Source: Idiomarina sp. A28L (GTDB taxonomy: Bacteria; Pseudomonadota; Gammaproteobacteria; Enterobacterales; Alteromonadaceae). From it: 64,000 nt of DNA. Each line of letters begins with the position of its first letter. Position 1 is the stretch's first letter. The notes below the pieces were generated by a model that was given only the letters and a program-made list of their open reading frames with translations, searched no databases and was not told where the DNA came from. Location: the NCBI RefSeq assembly GCF_000218785.1, contig NZ_AFPO01000020.1, forward strand, positions 62,001 to 126,000. The letters run 5' to 3'. A program made the translations under genes and the position numbers. Below are positions 38,501 through 47,739 of this stretch, one piece after another.

Positions 38501-38668
38501 GCGATCTACATCGGGTAACTCACGCACTTCGATAGCATTTAGTGCGGCGAATCCGGCAATGATTATCAGCAGATTAAGAACAATAATAAGAACTGGCCGG
38601 CGAATTGCCAAAGAGGGAAGATCTTGCCGAGCCTTATTTTGGGTAATTTCTCCTTTGCTGATACTCAT
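35561..38668 (-). CDS. RND efflux permease (second pump)
   Basis: The 1035-residue HAE1-family permease has two repeats of membrane helices and periplasmic loops. LAIRRPVLIIVLNLLIIIAG forms TM1. TM4 has an intact Asp pair (GLIVDDAIVVTEN) and TM10 has GLLAKNAILLVEFADQ. It resembles the MexK/MdtB-like branch more than AcrB. The start overlaps the upstream adaptor stop as ATGA. No outer-membrane channel gene follows, so it must borrow one, perhaps that encoded at 26559-27986 or a TolC elsewhere. No regulator gene is adjacent. Confidence 0.95.
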   Translation of the reverse strand: MSISKGEITQNKARQDLPSLAIRRPVLIIVLNLLIIIAGFAALNAIEVRELPDVDRPVVTVTAAFPGAAPETVDTEVTRLLEGAVARVNGVKSISSSSEEDSTRIVVEFRPGIDLDNAANDLRESVARVERELPPGVERLAIIKADNNADPVVRVAVTSETLDFETMTDRVETDLIPLLLNIPGVADIALNGDRERVLRVMIDPLRLTSFDLAVTDIANALRQAPFDVPAGSIRSTDQQLIVRADATSVTAEQVADIVIRGDTRVGDVADVYFGPADARNFVRLNGRPVIGLSIIRQASSNTIEISNEIQAQMVGIAERFPDLKVQITSDDAEFIRGSVREVLTSLVLTVLLVVLTLWLFIGNFRSTIIPALAIPVSLIGSLAALWVLGFSINILTLLALVLATGLIVDDAIVVTENIQRRRAMGLGARAAAVIGTREVFFAVVATTAVLVAVFVPIAFLPSTAGRLFREFGGVLAAAVIISSFVALSMVPALTARLPLAKPSNSALARFGNKLRDGYSTSLHWALNHAWIVFVICTLAAISSVWAYQTLDNELLPPEDRGRIAIFATGPDGVGLNFMDRQADRIEAVLLPYVEAGEIENIVTVVGQWDPNRVFVVVPLKPWEERTRSQQEIINEIRGPLSEIPGAPARAAGANSLNLRGTGGGLDLALTGQDYEEIYAAALKFSGLIQDRIPELGVPNIGYQPTQPQLRVNIDRLRAEELNVPLADIATTLRVAINGDDLADLNVGDQSIPIILQASRNLVENPSDLTNLYVGSRDGGLVPLSSLASISEEGVAAELERQAQRRAINMDMELPDSITINEAVSRLRELAQTELPSDIGLVFLGEALAFEETTRDVTLTFVFALLIVFLVLAAQFESVNSAVVVMATVPFGIAAALFALLLTGNSINIYSQIGLVMLIGLLAKNAILLVEFADQMRDGGRSVREAVEEAASIRLRPITMTLLSTLLGALPLILSSGAGAEARNAIGWVVFGGLGISVLFTLYLTPVLYLALARLVKPRADESNRLEKELAAITDN

Positions 38669-39726
38669 AGGTTCACCTGGGAGTCGTCGGTAAAGCGTAA
38701 AAGCTCACCCTCTCTTAGTGTTTGAATACCTTCGAGAACCAGTAAATCGCCTTGCCTAATTTCAGAATCAACTAGAATACGGCCCGCTAATCGCTGTTTA
38801 ATTTGCACATTCACACGTTGTGCTCGAAATTCATCATTATCGGCTACCGCCAACCAAACATAGGCGCCCGTTGCGCTCCAGAGTAAAGCGGCTTCAGGAA
38901 TCGCAACGTACTGTTGCCCAAGAGCCTTCATATTCACGCGAAAGCTCATACCAGGGCGATACAAATCAGCGCTGTTATCCAGCAATGCCCGCACCCGCAA
39001 GGTGCGGTTCAATTCGTCTATTCTTGAATCAATCTCAGCTATTTCTACATCAACACTTACATCCTGGCGCTGCCAAGGTTGTACGGTAATCTCTGGATTA
39101 TTGGCGAGAATTTCTAACGCCGCTTCTGGGGCGCGGAAATTAATAAACAGTTGGTTTCTATCATCGAGGCTGGTAATTGCCGTTTGTTGCGTTATGCGAT
39201 CGCCCACGTTCACATCGGTTAAACCGACTACCCCAGTATAGGGTGCGCGCACAAATCGGTCTTCGAGTTCTGTTTGCGCTTCTTGTAATGTAACTTCTAA
39301 TAGATCGCGAACCGTTATTGCATCATCAAGCGCGCTTTGCGCCACACCACCCTGCTCGCGCGTTGTTTGTAATCGGCGCACAGTACGTTCAGCATCGGCC
39401 AACTGAATGCGCGCCCGAGCCACAGCCACATTTTGCCGGCGGGCATCAAGTTCAACTAAAATTCCATCCTTCTCTACAAGCTGCCCCGGAGAAAAATGCA
39501 CTGCCGTTACGATATCGCCTACCGCAGGAAATAACATGATCGATTGCACCGCTTGAGCCGACCCCACCGCTTCAATAGTGCGGCTTTCTCGCTCAATCTC
39601 TACCGGTTTTACGAGTACAAGCGTTTGGTTAGTGCGGCCATTTTGCTGAGCATTTGCAGTGTGCGAAAATAAACACGCTATACCGAGCAGTATAAGAAAA
39701 AATGATCGATCCCAGCTAGCACTCAT
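38665..39726 (-). CDS. RND efflux periplasmic adaptor (second pump)
   Basis: This 353-residue membrane-fusion protein has a signal peptide ending SHTANA, and no lipobox is seen. Lipoyl halves SIMLFPAVGDIVTAVHFSPG and FVRAPYTGVVGL flank an alpha hairpin, followed by beta-barrel regions. The start at 39726 has AAGGAAA four bases upstream; the ATG at 39750 would place that site within the gene. It is co-transcribed with the permease through a 4-bp overlap. Confidence 0.92.
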   Translation of the reverse strand: MSASWDRSFFLILLGIACLFSHTANAQQNGRTNQTLVLVKPVEIERESRTIEAVGSAQAVQSIMLFPAVGDIVTAVHFSPGQLVEKDGILVELDARRQNVAVARARIQLADAERTVRRLQTTREQGGVAQSALDDAITVRDLLEVTLQEAQTELEDRFVRAPYTGVVGLTDVNVGDRITQQTAITSLDDRNQLFINFRAPEAALEILANNPEITVQPWQRQDVSVDVEIAEIDSRIDELNRTLRVRALLDNSADLYRPGMSFRVNMKALGQQYVAIPEAALLWSATGAYVWLAVADNDEFRAQRVNVQIKQRLAGRILVDSEIRQGDLLVLEGIQTLREGELLRFTDDSQVNL

Positions 39727-39851
39727 TGTGTTTCCTTTCATGGTTATCAATAGATTATAGTTTTGGCACGAACTTTATGTACGTAAAAATCACCTAAATG
39801 ATCACAGTTTCGCCGAATCTTTACCTATAGCTAAGCACACCCTGCCCTTAA

Positions 39852-40223
39852 TCAAATCTGTTCCGGCTCCAAATAGAACCAACGTTCATTTTCGCGCACA
39901 AAATTAGATTTTTCCTCCATCATTTGTAGGCTGCATTCATCTTTATAAAAAGCGCGAAAATGGACAAAACCTTTAACACCGCGCTGCCAACTATCTATAA
40001 CCTGAAGCTGAACCCACTCAGGGTTACCCTGCAAGTTCAGCTGTGGCCGCGTAGTTGCATGCCAAGTTTCCTGCAAATAATTCAGATTTGCTTGCACAAA
40101 AGCTACATATCGCGAGCGCATTAACGCCTCTGGTGTTGGCGCAGGGGTTCCTTGATGAAAAACACCACAGCAAGTTTCGTACGTTTTTTTACTACCACAA
40201 GGGCAAGCATCATGCTCTAACAT
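39852..40223 (-). CDS. YchJ-family SEC-C motif protein
   Basis: This 123-residue protein opens with CPCGSKKTYETCC, a zinc-binding SEC-C motif, then APTPEALMRSRYVAFVQAN and WYF-type strands of the YchJ (UPF0225) family. The start at 40223 has GGAG six bases upstream and matches the family; a longer frame from 40301 adds 26 unrelated residues. The function is unknown; SEC-C motifs often bind zinc and protein partners. It is followed upstream by a VF530-family gene on the same strand. Confidence 0.85.
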   Translation of the reverse strand: MLEHDACPCGSKKTYETCCGVFHQGTPAPTPEALMRSRYVAFVQANLNYLQETWHATTRPQLNLQGNPEWVQLQVIDSWQRGVKGFVHFRAFYKDECSLQMMEEKSNFVRENERWFYLEPEQI

Positions 40224-40266
40224 TCGTTTCTCCAAAATATTCGATACGTTGCACCAAAGTGCACTA

Positions 40267-40488
40267 TTACTTTTCAAAAGTATGAATGTAAAGCTGCTCA
40301 ACTTGCTCGCGGGCCCACGGGGTTTTGCGTAAGAATTTTAAGCTCGATTTCACTGAAGGATCATTTTTAAAGCTATTGATATTGATTTTAGTGGCCAATA
40401 GTTCCCAGCCGTAATGTTCTTCAAGGCGCGTTACAACTTGCTCTAACGTAACGCCATGCAGTGGGTTTTTCGGTTGTTCATTTATCAT
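40267..40488 (-). CDS. VF530/DUF2132-family DNA-binding-like small protein
   Basis: This 73-residue protein fits the VF530 (DUF2132) family: [20 protein letters not shown] and [16 protein letters not shown] are its two conserved blocks. A member from Vibrio fischeri has a solved fold that suggests DNA binding; function is unproven. It lies 43 bp upstream of the chosen ychJ start and may share its transcript. The ribosome-binding site is weak. Confidence 0.85.
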   Translation of the reverse strand: MINEQPKNPLHGVTLEQVVTRLEEHYGWELLATKININSFKNDPSVKSSLKFLRKTPWAREQVEQLYIHTFEK

Positions 40489-40762
40489 TTCAAGGTCTCT
40501 TTAATTGAAGTTCCAGCTTATCTTGGTATCGTTGCAAAATAAGGAACAGGTTCATTCCTTGCAAACTTTCGAGAAAACCAACGAGAATACTTCATTATGC
40601 CTTTCTCGTATTAGGCTGAACAACTATTTCGTCGGCACGGAAATGCCTATACAATGCGCGCGCACTCGCTAATCGTTATTTGAGAAGATGTATCGGCTTA
40701 ATCGTCACTAAAGCCCCTATCATTACTGTGCGTTGCAGTTTATTGCCTATGAGAAATTATCC

Positions 40763-41665
40763 ATGAATTCTGTACATCAAGCCTCCGAACATATCAGCCG
40801 CGGCATTATCTTTATGGTGCTCGCCGTGTTTTGTTTTGCACTGATGGACGTAGCAATGAAGCATCTCGCCGCTCATTTAAGCGCTTTTCAAGTAAGTTTT
40901 TTCCGGGGAGCTACTTCACTGCCTTTCGTTCTTTTGTGGCTTGCAAGTCAGCGAACCTTACATAAAATCAAACCCAACAACCTATTTCTCCATGCACTTC
41001 GCGGCGGAATTAGCATTGCCTTTTTGGTTCTTACAGTAATTACGCTCCGAGAACTTCCGCTCGCCAATGCCTACGCCATATTTTTTGCGGCACCCCTGAT
41101 AATTACCTTGTTATCCGTGCCTATTCTTGGTGAAAAAGTAGGTATTCATCGATATACAGCCGTGTTAGTTGGGTTTATTGGCGTAGTGATTATGCTTAAT
41201 CCAAATGCTATGGGCTTTGCATCTGTTGGTGTTATATCCGGGCTATTCGCTACCGTTGGCTACAGCTTTGCAATGATTTTAGTTCGCTATATGCATCGCA
41301 CCGAAACCTCTGAATCATTAATGTTCTTCTTTGTACTCAGTTTAACGCTTGGATGCGGAATTTTAGCACTGAGCGATTGGCGCGCCCTATCGAACAGTGA
41401 TTTACCATGGCTTTTACTGTTAGGAATATCGGGGGCTATTGCCCAATATTTGTTAACTGAAGCCTACCGTCAAGCACCTCCATCAGTGCTTTCTTCGTTT
41501 GAATATACCGCCATGATCTGGGCTCTTTTGTTGGGCTATATATTCTGGCAGGAACTTCCAGATGTATGGGTTTTAGCTGGGGCGTGCGTTGTTATCGCCA
41601 GCGGCGTTTATATCAGCCACCGCGAATCTATTCGCAAGAAACAAACGCTCAAGCCACCGCAATAG
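40763..41665 (+). CDS. EamA/DMT-family membrane transporter
   Basis: The protein has 300 residues with ten membrane helices in two EamA repeats. AVFCFALMDVAMKHLA and SAFQVSFFRGATSLPFVLLW are typical of the RhaT/YdcZ-like group with an FxRG motif. A second repeat starts near GVISGLFATVGYSFAMILVRYM. The substrate is unknown. The start at 40763 is preferred over 40733 because it begins the cytoplasmic N-terminus and a GAGA sequence is upstream, but neither site is strong. Confidence 0.85.
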   Translation: MNSVHQASEHISRGIIFMVLAVFCFALMDVAMKHLAAHLSAFQVSFFRGATSLPFVLLWLASQRTLHKIKPNNLFLHALRGGISIAFLVLTVITLRELPLANAYAIFFAAPLIITLLSVPILGEKVGIHRYTAVLVGFIGVVIMLNPNAMGFASVGVISGLFATVGYSFAMILVRYMHRTETSESLMFFFVLSLTLGCGILALSDWRALSNSDLPWLLLLGISGAIAQYLLTEAYRQAPPSVLSSFEYTAMIWALLLGYIFWQELPDVWVLAGACVVIASGVYISHRESIRKKQTLKPPQ

Positions 41666-41747
41666 CCTTGATTCTAACGCCGAAATACAGCATGGTTATG
41701 GGCGAAAAATTAGAATAAAAATATCAATTAACGCTCAGGGACCTACT

Positions 41748-44159
41748 ATGAAATCAATTTTCCAAGCCCTACTTACCATAGCATTACTGTTAAGTGCATC
41801 ATCAGCAATAGCTACCGATACCAAGACTATTGCTGAGTACACGGCTGAGATGCAGGGAAACCAAGGCTTTTATACTTTCTACTTTGATTCCAAAAACGAT
41901 AAGATTTACCTTGAAATACCCTCTGATAGCGGAGAATTTATCTTCCAAAGTAGTTTACCTCGGGGCGTTGGTTCAAACGATCTTGGCCTTGATCGCGGCC
42001 AACTTGGGGCTACTCGTTTGGTTGAGTTCAGTGTTCATGGCAACCGCGCACTATTAATTGAAAAAAACACCGCATTTCGCGCTATTACTGATAACGAAAT
42101 GGAGCGCAGAAGCGTTGAAGAAGCCTTCGCTGAATCAGCTCTGTTTGGCTTTAACGTGGTGGCTGAAAGCGAAAGCGCTGTGTTGATTGATTACACCCCA
42201 TTTCTATTTACCGATATCAATAATATCGAGCAGCGCTTACTGCGCATCAATGAAGGTACGTTTAAACCCGATACATCGCGCTCGGTATTGTGGCCCGAGC
42301 GCATGAAATCATTCCCCAAGAATACCGAGCTTGAGGCTAAAGTAACCTTTGCCGGTAGCAACGCTGGCCGCTTTGTTAATTCAGTAACGCCGGAACCTTC
42401 AGCAATAACGGTGCATTTACATCACTCATTAATTGCGTTACCTGATGATGGTTATCAAACTCGTGCATTTCACCCAAGCAGTGGCTATTACGCCCGTGGC
42501 TTTCAAGATTACGCAGCTCCTTTGCAAGAATCGATGAATCAGCGCTTCATTTCTCGCCACCGCTTGCAAAAGAAAAACCCCAATGCAGCTATAAGTGAAG
42601 CGGTTGAACCCATTGTGTATTATCTCGACCCCGGTGTTCCTGAGCCAGTTCGCACTGCATTACTTGATGGCGCGAGCTGGTGGGCCGAGGCCTTCGAAGC
42701 TATAGGCTTTAAGGATGCGTTCATTGTTAAGGAACTACCAAAAGATGCCGACCCAATGGATGTGCGATACAACATTATTCAATGGATCCATAGGGCAACT
42801 CGGGGCTGGTCTTATGGTGCTTCGGTAGCAGACCCACGTACCGGTGAAATTCTAAAAGGCCATGTTTCTTTGGGATCACTGCGCGTTCGCCAAGATATGC
42901 TAATTGCTCAGGGGTTATTAGCGCCGTTTGCAGAAGATAAAGATAGCCAACAACTAATGGCCGATATTGAAGCAATGGCATTACATCGTATTCGGCAGTT
43001 ATCAGCACACGAAATCGGCCACACCATTGGTATCGCTCATAATTTTGCTGCTAACTCACAAGATCGCGCATCAGTGATGGATTACCCTCACCCGCTAATC
43101 ACAGTTAACAATAACGGTGAACTAAGTTTGAATAATGCTTACGCTTCCGGCATGGGCGAATGGGATATGTTTACTGTGGCCTATGGCTACACTGAGTTTT
43201 CATCACCTGAAGCTGAAGTTGAAGGCCTTGAGAACTTGATTGCCGAAACTTACGCAAAAGATATGCATTTTATTTCCGACCGCGATGCTCGACCAATTCA
43301 TGGAGGTCATCCTACCGCGCATCTTTGGAATAATGGCGAAAGTGCTACAGATGAGTTAAACCGCTTAATTCACGTTCGTGAAAATGTACTTGCGCGTTTC
43401 AATCAAGATAACTTAGCACCCGGCCGCCCTTTGGATGAACTACAACAGGTATTGGCGCCTATGTATTTGTTACATCGGTATCAAGTTGAAGCTGCGGTTA
43501 AGCTCGTAGGTGGTGTTGATTATCGCTATGTAGTGAACGGTGAACCTATTATTAATGAGGCGGTGAGTGCTGATGAGCAACAACAAGCGATTGCAGCGCT
43601 TATGAATACTCTCAACACTGATTTTTTGCAGTTGCCCACAACTATCGAAAACCTTCTCGTACCGAAAGCATACGGCTCTTATGACAGCCGCGAAGATTTC
43701 CCCACCCGAATGGGGTTATTCAGCGATCCAATTACTATGGCGGAAACGAGCGCAAACCACACCCTTAGCTTACTGCTCAACTCTCAGCGCTTGAACCGTT
43801 TAAACTGGCAGTTCGAACGCGGTGGCAATAAGCACACCTCGCCGAGAGCCCTAGCGCAGAAGCTAATTGAAAACGCGAGTAACAACATAAAAACACACAA
43901 CAATAGCCAGATCAGCCAACGCGTAGCTTACTTAACGGCATACCACCTAGCTGCAAGCATGCTTAACTCGGCTACCGCACCAGAAGTTCGGAGTCAGTTT
44001 GAATGGGCGTTGCACAATTGGAAAGCTGCACTAGAAAATGAATCTGAGGATGCTTATTTTGCTCACTATTTAATGCGCCGTTTGGCCCATGTACTAGAGC
44101 ATCAAGAGTGGTTGGATTCATTCAGCCCGGCACAAATGCCACCGGGTTCACCTATTTAA
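41748..44159 (+). CDS. Secreted zinc metalloprotease, DUF5117/DUF4953 type
   Basis: This 803-residue protein has a signal peptide (MKSIFQALLTIALLLSASSAIA). The zinc site HEIGHTIGIAH has His421, Glu422, His425 and His431, an extended metzincin motif, with a Met-turn SVMDYPHP about 20 residues later. Upstream lies a DUF5117-like domain and downstream a DUF4953-like region with a helical tail. The start at 41748 has AGGG seven bases upstream; the frame extends upstream inside the previous gene but without a signal. The protease is probably periplasmic or surface-exposed; its substrate is not known. It lies 82 bp after the transporter. Confidence 0.9.
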   Translation: MKSIFQALLTIALLLSASSAIATDTKTIAEYTAEMQGNQGFYTFYFDSKNDKIYLEIPSDSGEFIFQSSLPRGVGSNDLGLDRGQLGATRLVEFSVHGNRALLIEKNTAFRAITDNEMERRSVEEAFAESALFGFNVVAESESAVLIDYTPFLFTDINNIEQRLLRINEGTFKPDTSRSVLWPERMKSFPKNTELEAKVTFAGSNAGRFVNSVTPEPSAITVHLHHSLIALPDDGYQTRAFHPSSGYYARGFQDYAAPLQESMNQRFISRHRLQKKNPNAAISEAVEPIVYYLDPGVPEPVRTALLDGASWWAEAFEAIGFKDAFIVKELPKDADPMDVRYNIIQWIHRATRGWSYGASVADPRTGEILKGHVSLGSLRVRQDMLIAQGLLAPFAEDKDSQQLMADIEAMALHRIRQLSAHEIGHTIGIAHNFAANSQDRASVMDYPHPLITVNNNGELSLNNAYASGMGEWDMFTVAYGYTEFSSPEAEVEGLENLIAETYAKDMHFISDRDARPIHGGHPTAHLWNNGESATDELNRLIHVRENVLARFNQDNLAPGRPLDELQQVLAPMYLLHRYQVEAAVKLVGGVDYRYVVNGEPIINEAVSADEQQQAIAALMNTLNTDFLQLPTTIENLLVPKAYGSYDSREDFPTRMGLFSDPITMAETSANHTLSLLLNSQRLNRLNWQFERGGNKHTSPRALAQKLIENASNNIKTHNNSQISQRVAYLTAYHLAASMLNSATAPEVRSQFEWALHNWKAALENESEDAYFAHYLMRRLAHVLEHQEWLDSFSPAQMPPGSPI

Positions 44160-44243
44160 AAAAGAAGTAGCGCCTATGCATTGGTGTAAATTTTGGCATC
44201 AGTGCAGGCATCGGCATCGAAGAGCGGTTGGTAAAACTCTATT

Positions 44244-45449
44244 TTAAGCTGTTTTAGCAACCGCAGTACGTGCTGCAAACCAGGCAAGAATCAACGCCAC
44301 CACTGTGCCCATAAGCCACAGGTGCATGGGCACTTCTAGATCGATGAGAAAGCCGTATAACATCGGCGACACCGCAGTGGCGAACACCATCAGCGCGTGA
44401 TACAAAGCACGCACCGTGCCTAAGCTCCTTGTGCCGTAAATTTCAGCCCAGAGAGTTCCAGAAATGGCTGAATTGAAGCCCGCAGCAAAGCCAGAAAGTA
44501 AAAGAAACACATACCATCCCCAATACGATTCAACATAGGCCAGCACGATAAGCCCCAATGCAACCGGTAATATATTCACGCCTATCAGCTTTTTTGAACC
44601 TAGCTTATCTACCCAGCTGCCAGCAATAATTGAGGTAGCAACGCGGCTTACTGAAAATGCAGCAATACCTAAAGCAATAACTTCGATCGCCCAGCTACGC
44701 TCACCTGCAAACCACAGTTGATTAATTAATACACCGGTAATCACAAACGGCAGTGCAAGCATAGCCGGTAATATACCTAAGAAACGAGGATCGCGAATAA
44801 GATCTCGTTGCCGTAAAAGCGCTGGCAAATCCTCTACTGCTTCGGGATCATCTTCAGCTACCGAAACCTTCGGATGCCGGCTTTGTAAAAATACTAAAAG
44901 TGGCCAAAAAACCAGTAGCAATACGGCAGTAAACACCCACCAGGTTTGCGTAAACCCAAGGTGGAGAAGTAGAAAAAGAGCAATACTTGGAAAAATAATT
45001 TCTGCCGCAGGAAAACCAATACCGGAAAAGGCGACCGCGCGGCCACGAAGCTTATCAAAATAACGGCCCATGCTCGTGATGGCCATGTGCCCCATCAAGC
45101 CTTGGCCAAATAAACGCAAGCCAAATAAGGCAATAAGTAAGCCCAAAAAATGCGAAGAAGAAGCCATAATCGCAGCGGAAAAGGCCAACCCAAGCACCAC
45201 AAAATGCGCAAACTGGCGTAATGGAACGATATCTAGCTTTTTACCTAAGCGCATTAAAAACACGCCACCAAGTGCAGTAGTTAAAGCGTAAATGGTTCCG
45301 AACTCACCATAGCTTAGCGAGTGTACTTTGATGATATCGTCAACAAAAAGCGAGATAAAAAAGGTTTGTCCAAAGCTAGATGCAAACGTAGCGAGAAACC
45401 CGAACATTAAAAATCCAGGGTAGCGTTGCAATAGGTTCCAATAATTCAT
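44244..45449 (-). CDS. MFS transporter
   Basis: The protein has 401 residues and about twelve membrane helices, with a loop rich in acidic residues between helices 6 and 7 (VSVAEDDPEAVEDLP). MRLGKKLDIVPLRQF matches the major-facilitator loop 2-3 position in part. It resembles monocarboxylate/oxalate-type transporters. The start is uncertain: 45449 (MNYWNLLQRYP) is just before TM1 but has a weak ribosome-binding site, and a longer frame opens at 45515. The substrate is unknown. Confidence 0.8.
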   Translation of the reverse strand: MNYWNLLQRYPGFLMFGFLATFASSFGQTFFISLFVDDIIKVHSLSYGEFGTIYALTTALGGVFLMRLGKKLDIVPLRQFAHFVVLGLAFSAAIMASSSHFLGLLIALFGLRLFGQGLMGHMAITSMGRYFDKLRGRAVAFSGIGFPAAEIIFPSIALFLLLHLGFTQTWWVFTAVLLLVFWPLLVFLQSRHPKVSVAEDDPEAVEDLPALLRQRDLIRDPRFLGILPAMLALPFVITGVLINQLWFAGERSWAIEVIALGIAAFSVSRVATSIIAGSWVDKLGSKKLIGVNILPVALGLIVLAYVESYWGWYVFLLLSGFAAGFNSAISGTLWAEIYGTRSLGTVRALYHALMVFATAVSPMLYGFLIDLEVPMHLWLMGTVVALILAWFAARTAVAKTA

Positions 45450-45596
45450 AACAAGTAAGGTTCTCAAAGTTCCGGGCGAAAGTTCAAAGTAATAAAAACG
45501 GGAAAAGCCGCACAATAAAATTTGGACAAAATATTAGCATGGCCAGAGTAGCCCTACTGTTATGATTTTGTGAGAATATTAGCCTTTGGGAATTCG

Positions 45597-46370
45597 CTAG
45601 CGGCAGAACATCTGCATATAATTAACGTTTGGGGTAGCTTTTACTCGCCATTCTTGAACTAAAGGATTAAAGGCAAACCCTTTCTGTCTGAAGGGTTTAA
45701 AACCATGCACTGAGAGCTTGTCGATCATTTCACTCGGCTTCACAAAATAGCGCCAATCGTGAGTGCCGCGTGGCAGCATGTTCAGAACATATTCCGCTCC
45801 AACAATCGCCACTAAAAATGATTTTATGCTTCGATCTAGTGTGGCCATTACCAACATTCCACCGCTCGTAACCAAGTTGGCGCAGGTAGCAATGAGCTCA
45901 TTTTGATTTGCCACGTGTTCAATCACTTCGGTATTCAGAACCACATCAAAGCCTTGTCTGCCAGCATTATCTGCTAGCAGATCTTCCACCAGGGCATGAT
46001 GATACGTAATGTTGGCACCAGAACTTTCTGCGTGTGCACGCGCCACGGCTATGTTCATTTCGCTACCATCAACGCCGGTAACCTCTGCGCCCAGTTTTGC
46101 CAACGGCTCACAAATTAGCCCCGCGCCGCAGCCTACATCAAGAATTCGAAGCCCCGATAGAGGCAACTGCGCTGCTTTATTACGTTGAAAGTGCTCACAG
46201 ATTCCGGCAATGATTACATCTACCCTAGCGGCATTAAACGCTAATACGCTTTTAAATTTACCATTTGGGTTCCACCATTCTTCTGCAAGTGCATTAAACC
46301 GTTCAAGCTCGGCTTTGGTATGCTCAGAAGCTCTGGTAGCAATGTAATTCTTCTCGCTTTTATCTAGCAT
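45597..46370 (-). CDS. ubiG: Ubiquinone biosynthesis O-methyltransferase
   Basis: This 257-residue class I methyltransferase has the SAM site DVGCGAGLI and GVDGSEMN, and the UbiG-specific opening ERFNALAEEWWNPNGKFKSV. LPRGTHDWRYFVKPSEM is the membrane-interacting lid found in this family. It makes both O-methylations of the ubiquinone ring. It lies 18 bp after a TIGR03643-family gene on the same strand, probably in one operon. Confidence 0.95.
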   Translation of the reverse strand: MLDKSEKNYIATRASEHTKAELERFNALAEEWWNPNGKFKSVLAFNAARVDVIIAGICEHFQRNKAAQLPLSGLRILDVGCGAGLICEPLAKLGAEVTGVDGSEMNIAVARAHAESSGANITYHHALVEDLLADNAGRQGFDVVLNTEVIEHVANQNELIATCANLVTSGGMLVMATLDRSIKSFLVAIVGAEYVLNMLPRGTHDWRYFVKPSEMIDKLSVHGFKPFRQKGFAFNPLVQEWRVKATPNVNYMQMFCR

Positions 46371-46388
46371 TTAAAGCCTCTAAAATAA

Positions 46389-46631
46389 TTAACGCTTGTA
46401 TTGAGTAGGACAATACCCACGCGATACTTCCGGAGAGCGCAAAGCCTTATGTTTAGTTTTGCGGCCAGTTACGCGCGCACGCCACAACCTAAACGAAGAA
46501 GGCTTTAATGATGCTCGCATTAACTTAATTACTTCCTTTTCCGCATAACCAAAGGTTTCTTCAATCGCTTCAAAAGGCGTTCTATCTTCCCACGCCATCT
46601 CAATAATTCTCGATTTTTCATGCTCCAACAT
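46389..46631 (-). CDS. TIGR03643-family small protein
   Basis: This 80-residue protein starts MLEHEKSRIIEMAWEDRTPFEAIE and continues with FGYAEKEVIKLMR and SFRLWRARVTGRKTKH, the conserved TIGR03643 pattern. The helical N-terminal half resembles a DNA-binding helix-turn-helix; function is unknown. It is upstream of ubiG and likely co-transcribed. Confidence 0.8.
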   Translation of the reverse strand: MLEHEKSRIIEMAWEDRTPFEAIEETFGYAEKEVIKLMRASLKPSSFRLWRARVTGRKTKHKALRSPEVSRGYCPTQYKR

Positions 46632-46971
46632 TGCTTTACCTGCCCTTATCAGGTTATTGCCTTAACATCACTCATGTAGCTATTAGATGCTGTGAACAAT
46701 AGCTGTGAACGCGTCATATTAGTCTAAAGGTTACGTAAGCGCGCTCAGTTAAGTTCATGGTTAATTAATTTCGAAAATAAAAGTGTAAATTAGCCCTAGG
46801 CTACTTCAGATTGGAACCTTCATGCCGATAAGGTAACGTAGATGGGTATTAACACTCATAAAGAGAAGCACTAAAACGACATATTCGGAACGGTTAATAT
46901 AAGCTACTTTTTTCCCCGTCGTTATTGCGTTATAGTGCATTTATTGATGATTATTTGTAAAGGCGAAATGA
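46632..46971. other. Intergenic region, 340 bp, no gene seen
   Basis: This stretch separates divergent TIGR03643-ubiG and the EAL gene, so it should carry promoters for both. A TATAGT sequence about 40 bp before the EAL start may be a -10 element. I see no RNA gene, repeat or ORF with a ribosome-binding site. Confidence 0.5.
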
Positions 46972-47739
46972 ATGCGTACGAACTTCCCAAAAGATATGGA
47001 GCCAGTGATCGGCTGTAACCGTTGTGCTGTTGATCTCCCTTTCAAGTTCACTTTTGCATTTCAACCCATCGTTAATGTTAAAACTAAAACCATGTTCGGC
47101 TATGAAGCATTAGTTCGTGGTTGTGATGGAAGCTCGGCTTGGTCCATTCTCAGCCAAGTAAACGATGATAACCGATACATGTTTGACCAAGCTTGTCGTG
47201 TTACTGCTATTCGCCTTGCTGCTAAGCTTGAGCTTGATTCGATTCTAAGTATCAACTTTCTACCAAATGCCGTTTATGAACCTGCCCACTGCATTCGCAG
47301 CACTCTTCTTGCGGCGAAGGAATATAATTTCCCAATCGAAAAGTTAATGTTTGAGATCACAGAATCAGAGCAAGTACATGATGCAGTTCATCTAACAAAG
47401 ATTTTTAAGCACTACGCCGAACAAGGCTTTGTAACTGCTATCGATGATTTTGGTGCTGGCCATGCTGGTTTAAATCTTCTTTCGAGTTTTCAACCTCGAG
47501 TGATGAAAATCGATATGGAGTTAGTTCGGGATGTTCATGAAATTACCGTGAAGCAGATTATTGTCGATTCTTTGCTCACCATGTGTATGCGTTTAGGTAT
47601 TACGCCACTAGCTGAAGGTATTGAGAAGCTAGAAGAAGTTAATTATTTTAAATCGCGTGGCGTTGAATTAATGCAAGGCTTCTTTTTTGCTAAACCTGGT
47701 TTCGAAACATTACCTGAAGTTGATTACAAATCCTTCTAG
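46972..47739 (+). CDS. EAL-domain protein (c-di-GMP phosphodiesterase-like)
   Basis: This 255-residue protein is almost entirely an EAL domain with no sensor or membrane part. The key blocks are YEALVRG (the EAL site), SINFLPNAV with the metal-binding Asn, EITESE, IDDFGAGHAG with the Asp pair, KIDMELVR and AEGIE. All look intact, so cleavage of cyclic di-GMP to pGpG is expected. The spacing resembles the EAL part of BLUF-EAL photoreceptors (BlrP-like), but no BLUF domain is present. AAGG lies eight bases before the ATG. Confidence 0.92.
   Translation: MRTNFPKDMEPVIGCNRCAVDLPFKFTFAFQPIVNVKTKTMFGYEALVRGCDGSSAWSILSQVNDDNRYMFDQACRVTAIRLAAKLELDSILSINFLPNAVYEPAHCIRSTLLAAKEYNFPIEKLMFEITESEQVHDAVHLTKIFKHYAEQGFVTAIDDFGAGHAGLNLLSSFQPRVMKIDMELVRDVHEITVKQIIVDSLLTMCMRLGITPLAEGIEKLEEVNYFKSRGVELMQGFFFAKPGFETLPEVDYKSF

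Noticed and set aside
37767-38693. 308-codon plus-strand frame opposite the second RND permease
   Set aside because: Antisense shadow with Ser/Thr/Arg-rich low-complexity translation; the minus-strand gene has clear family motifs throughout.
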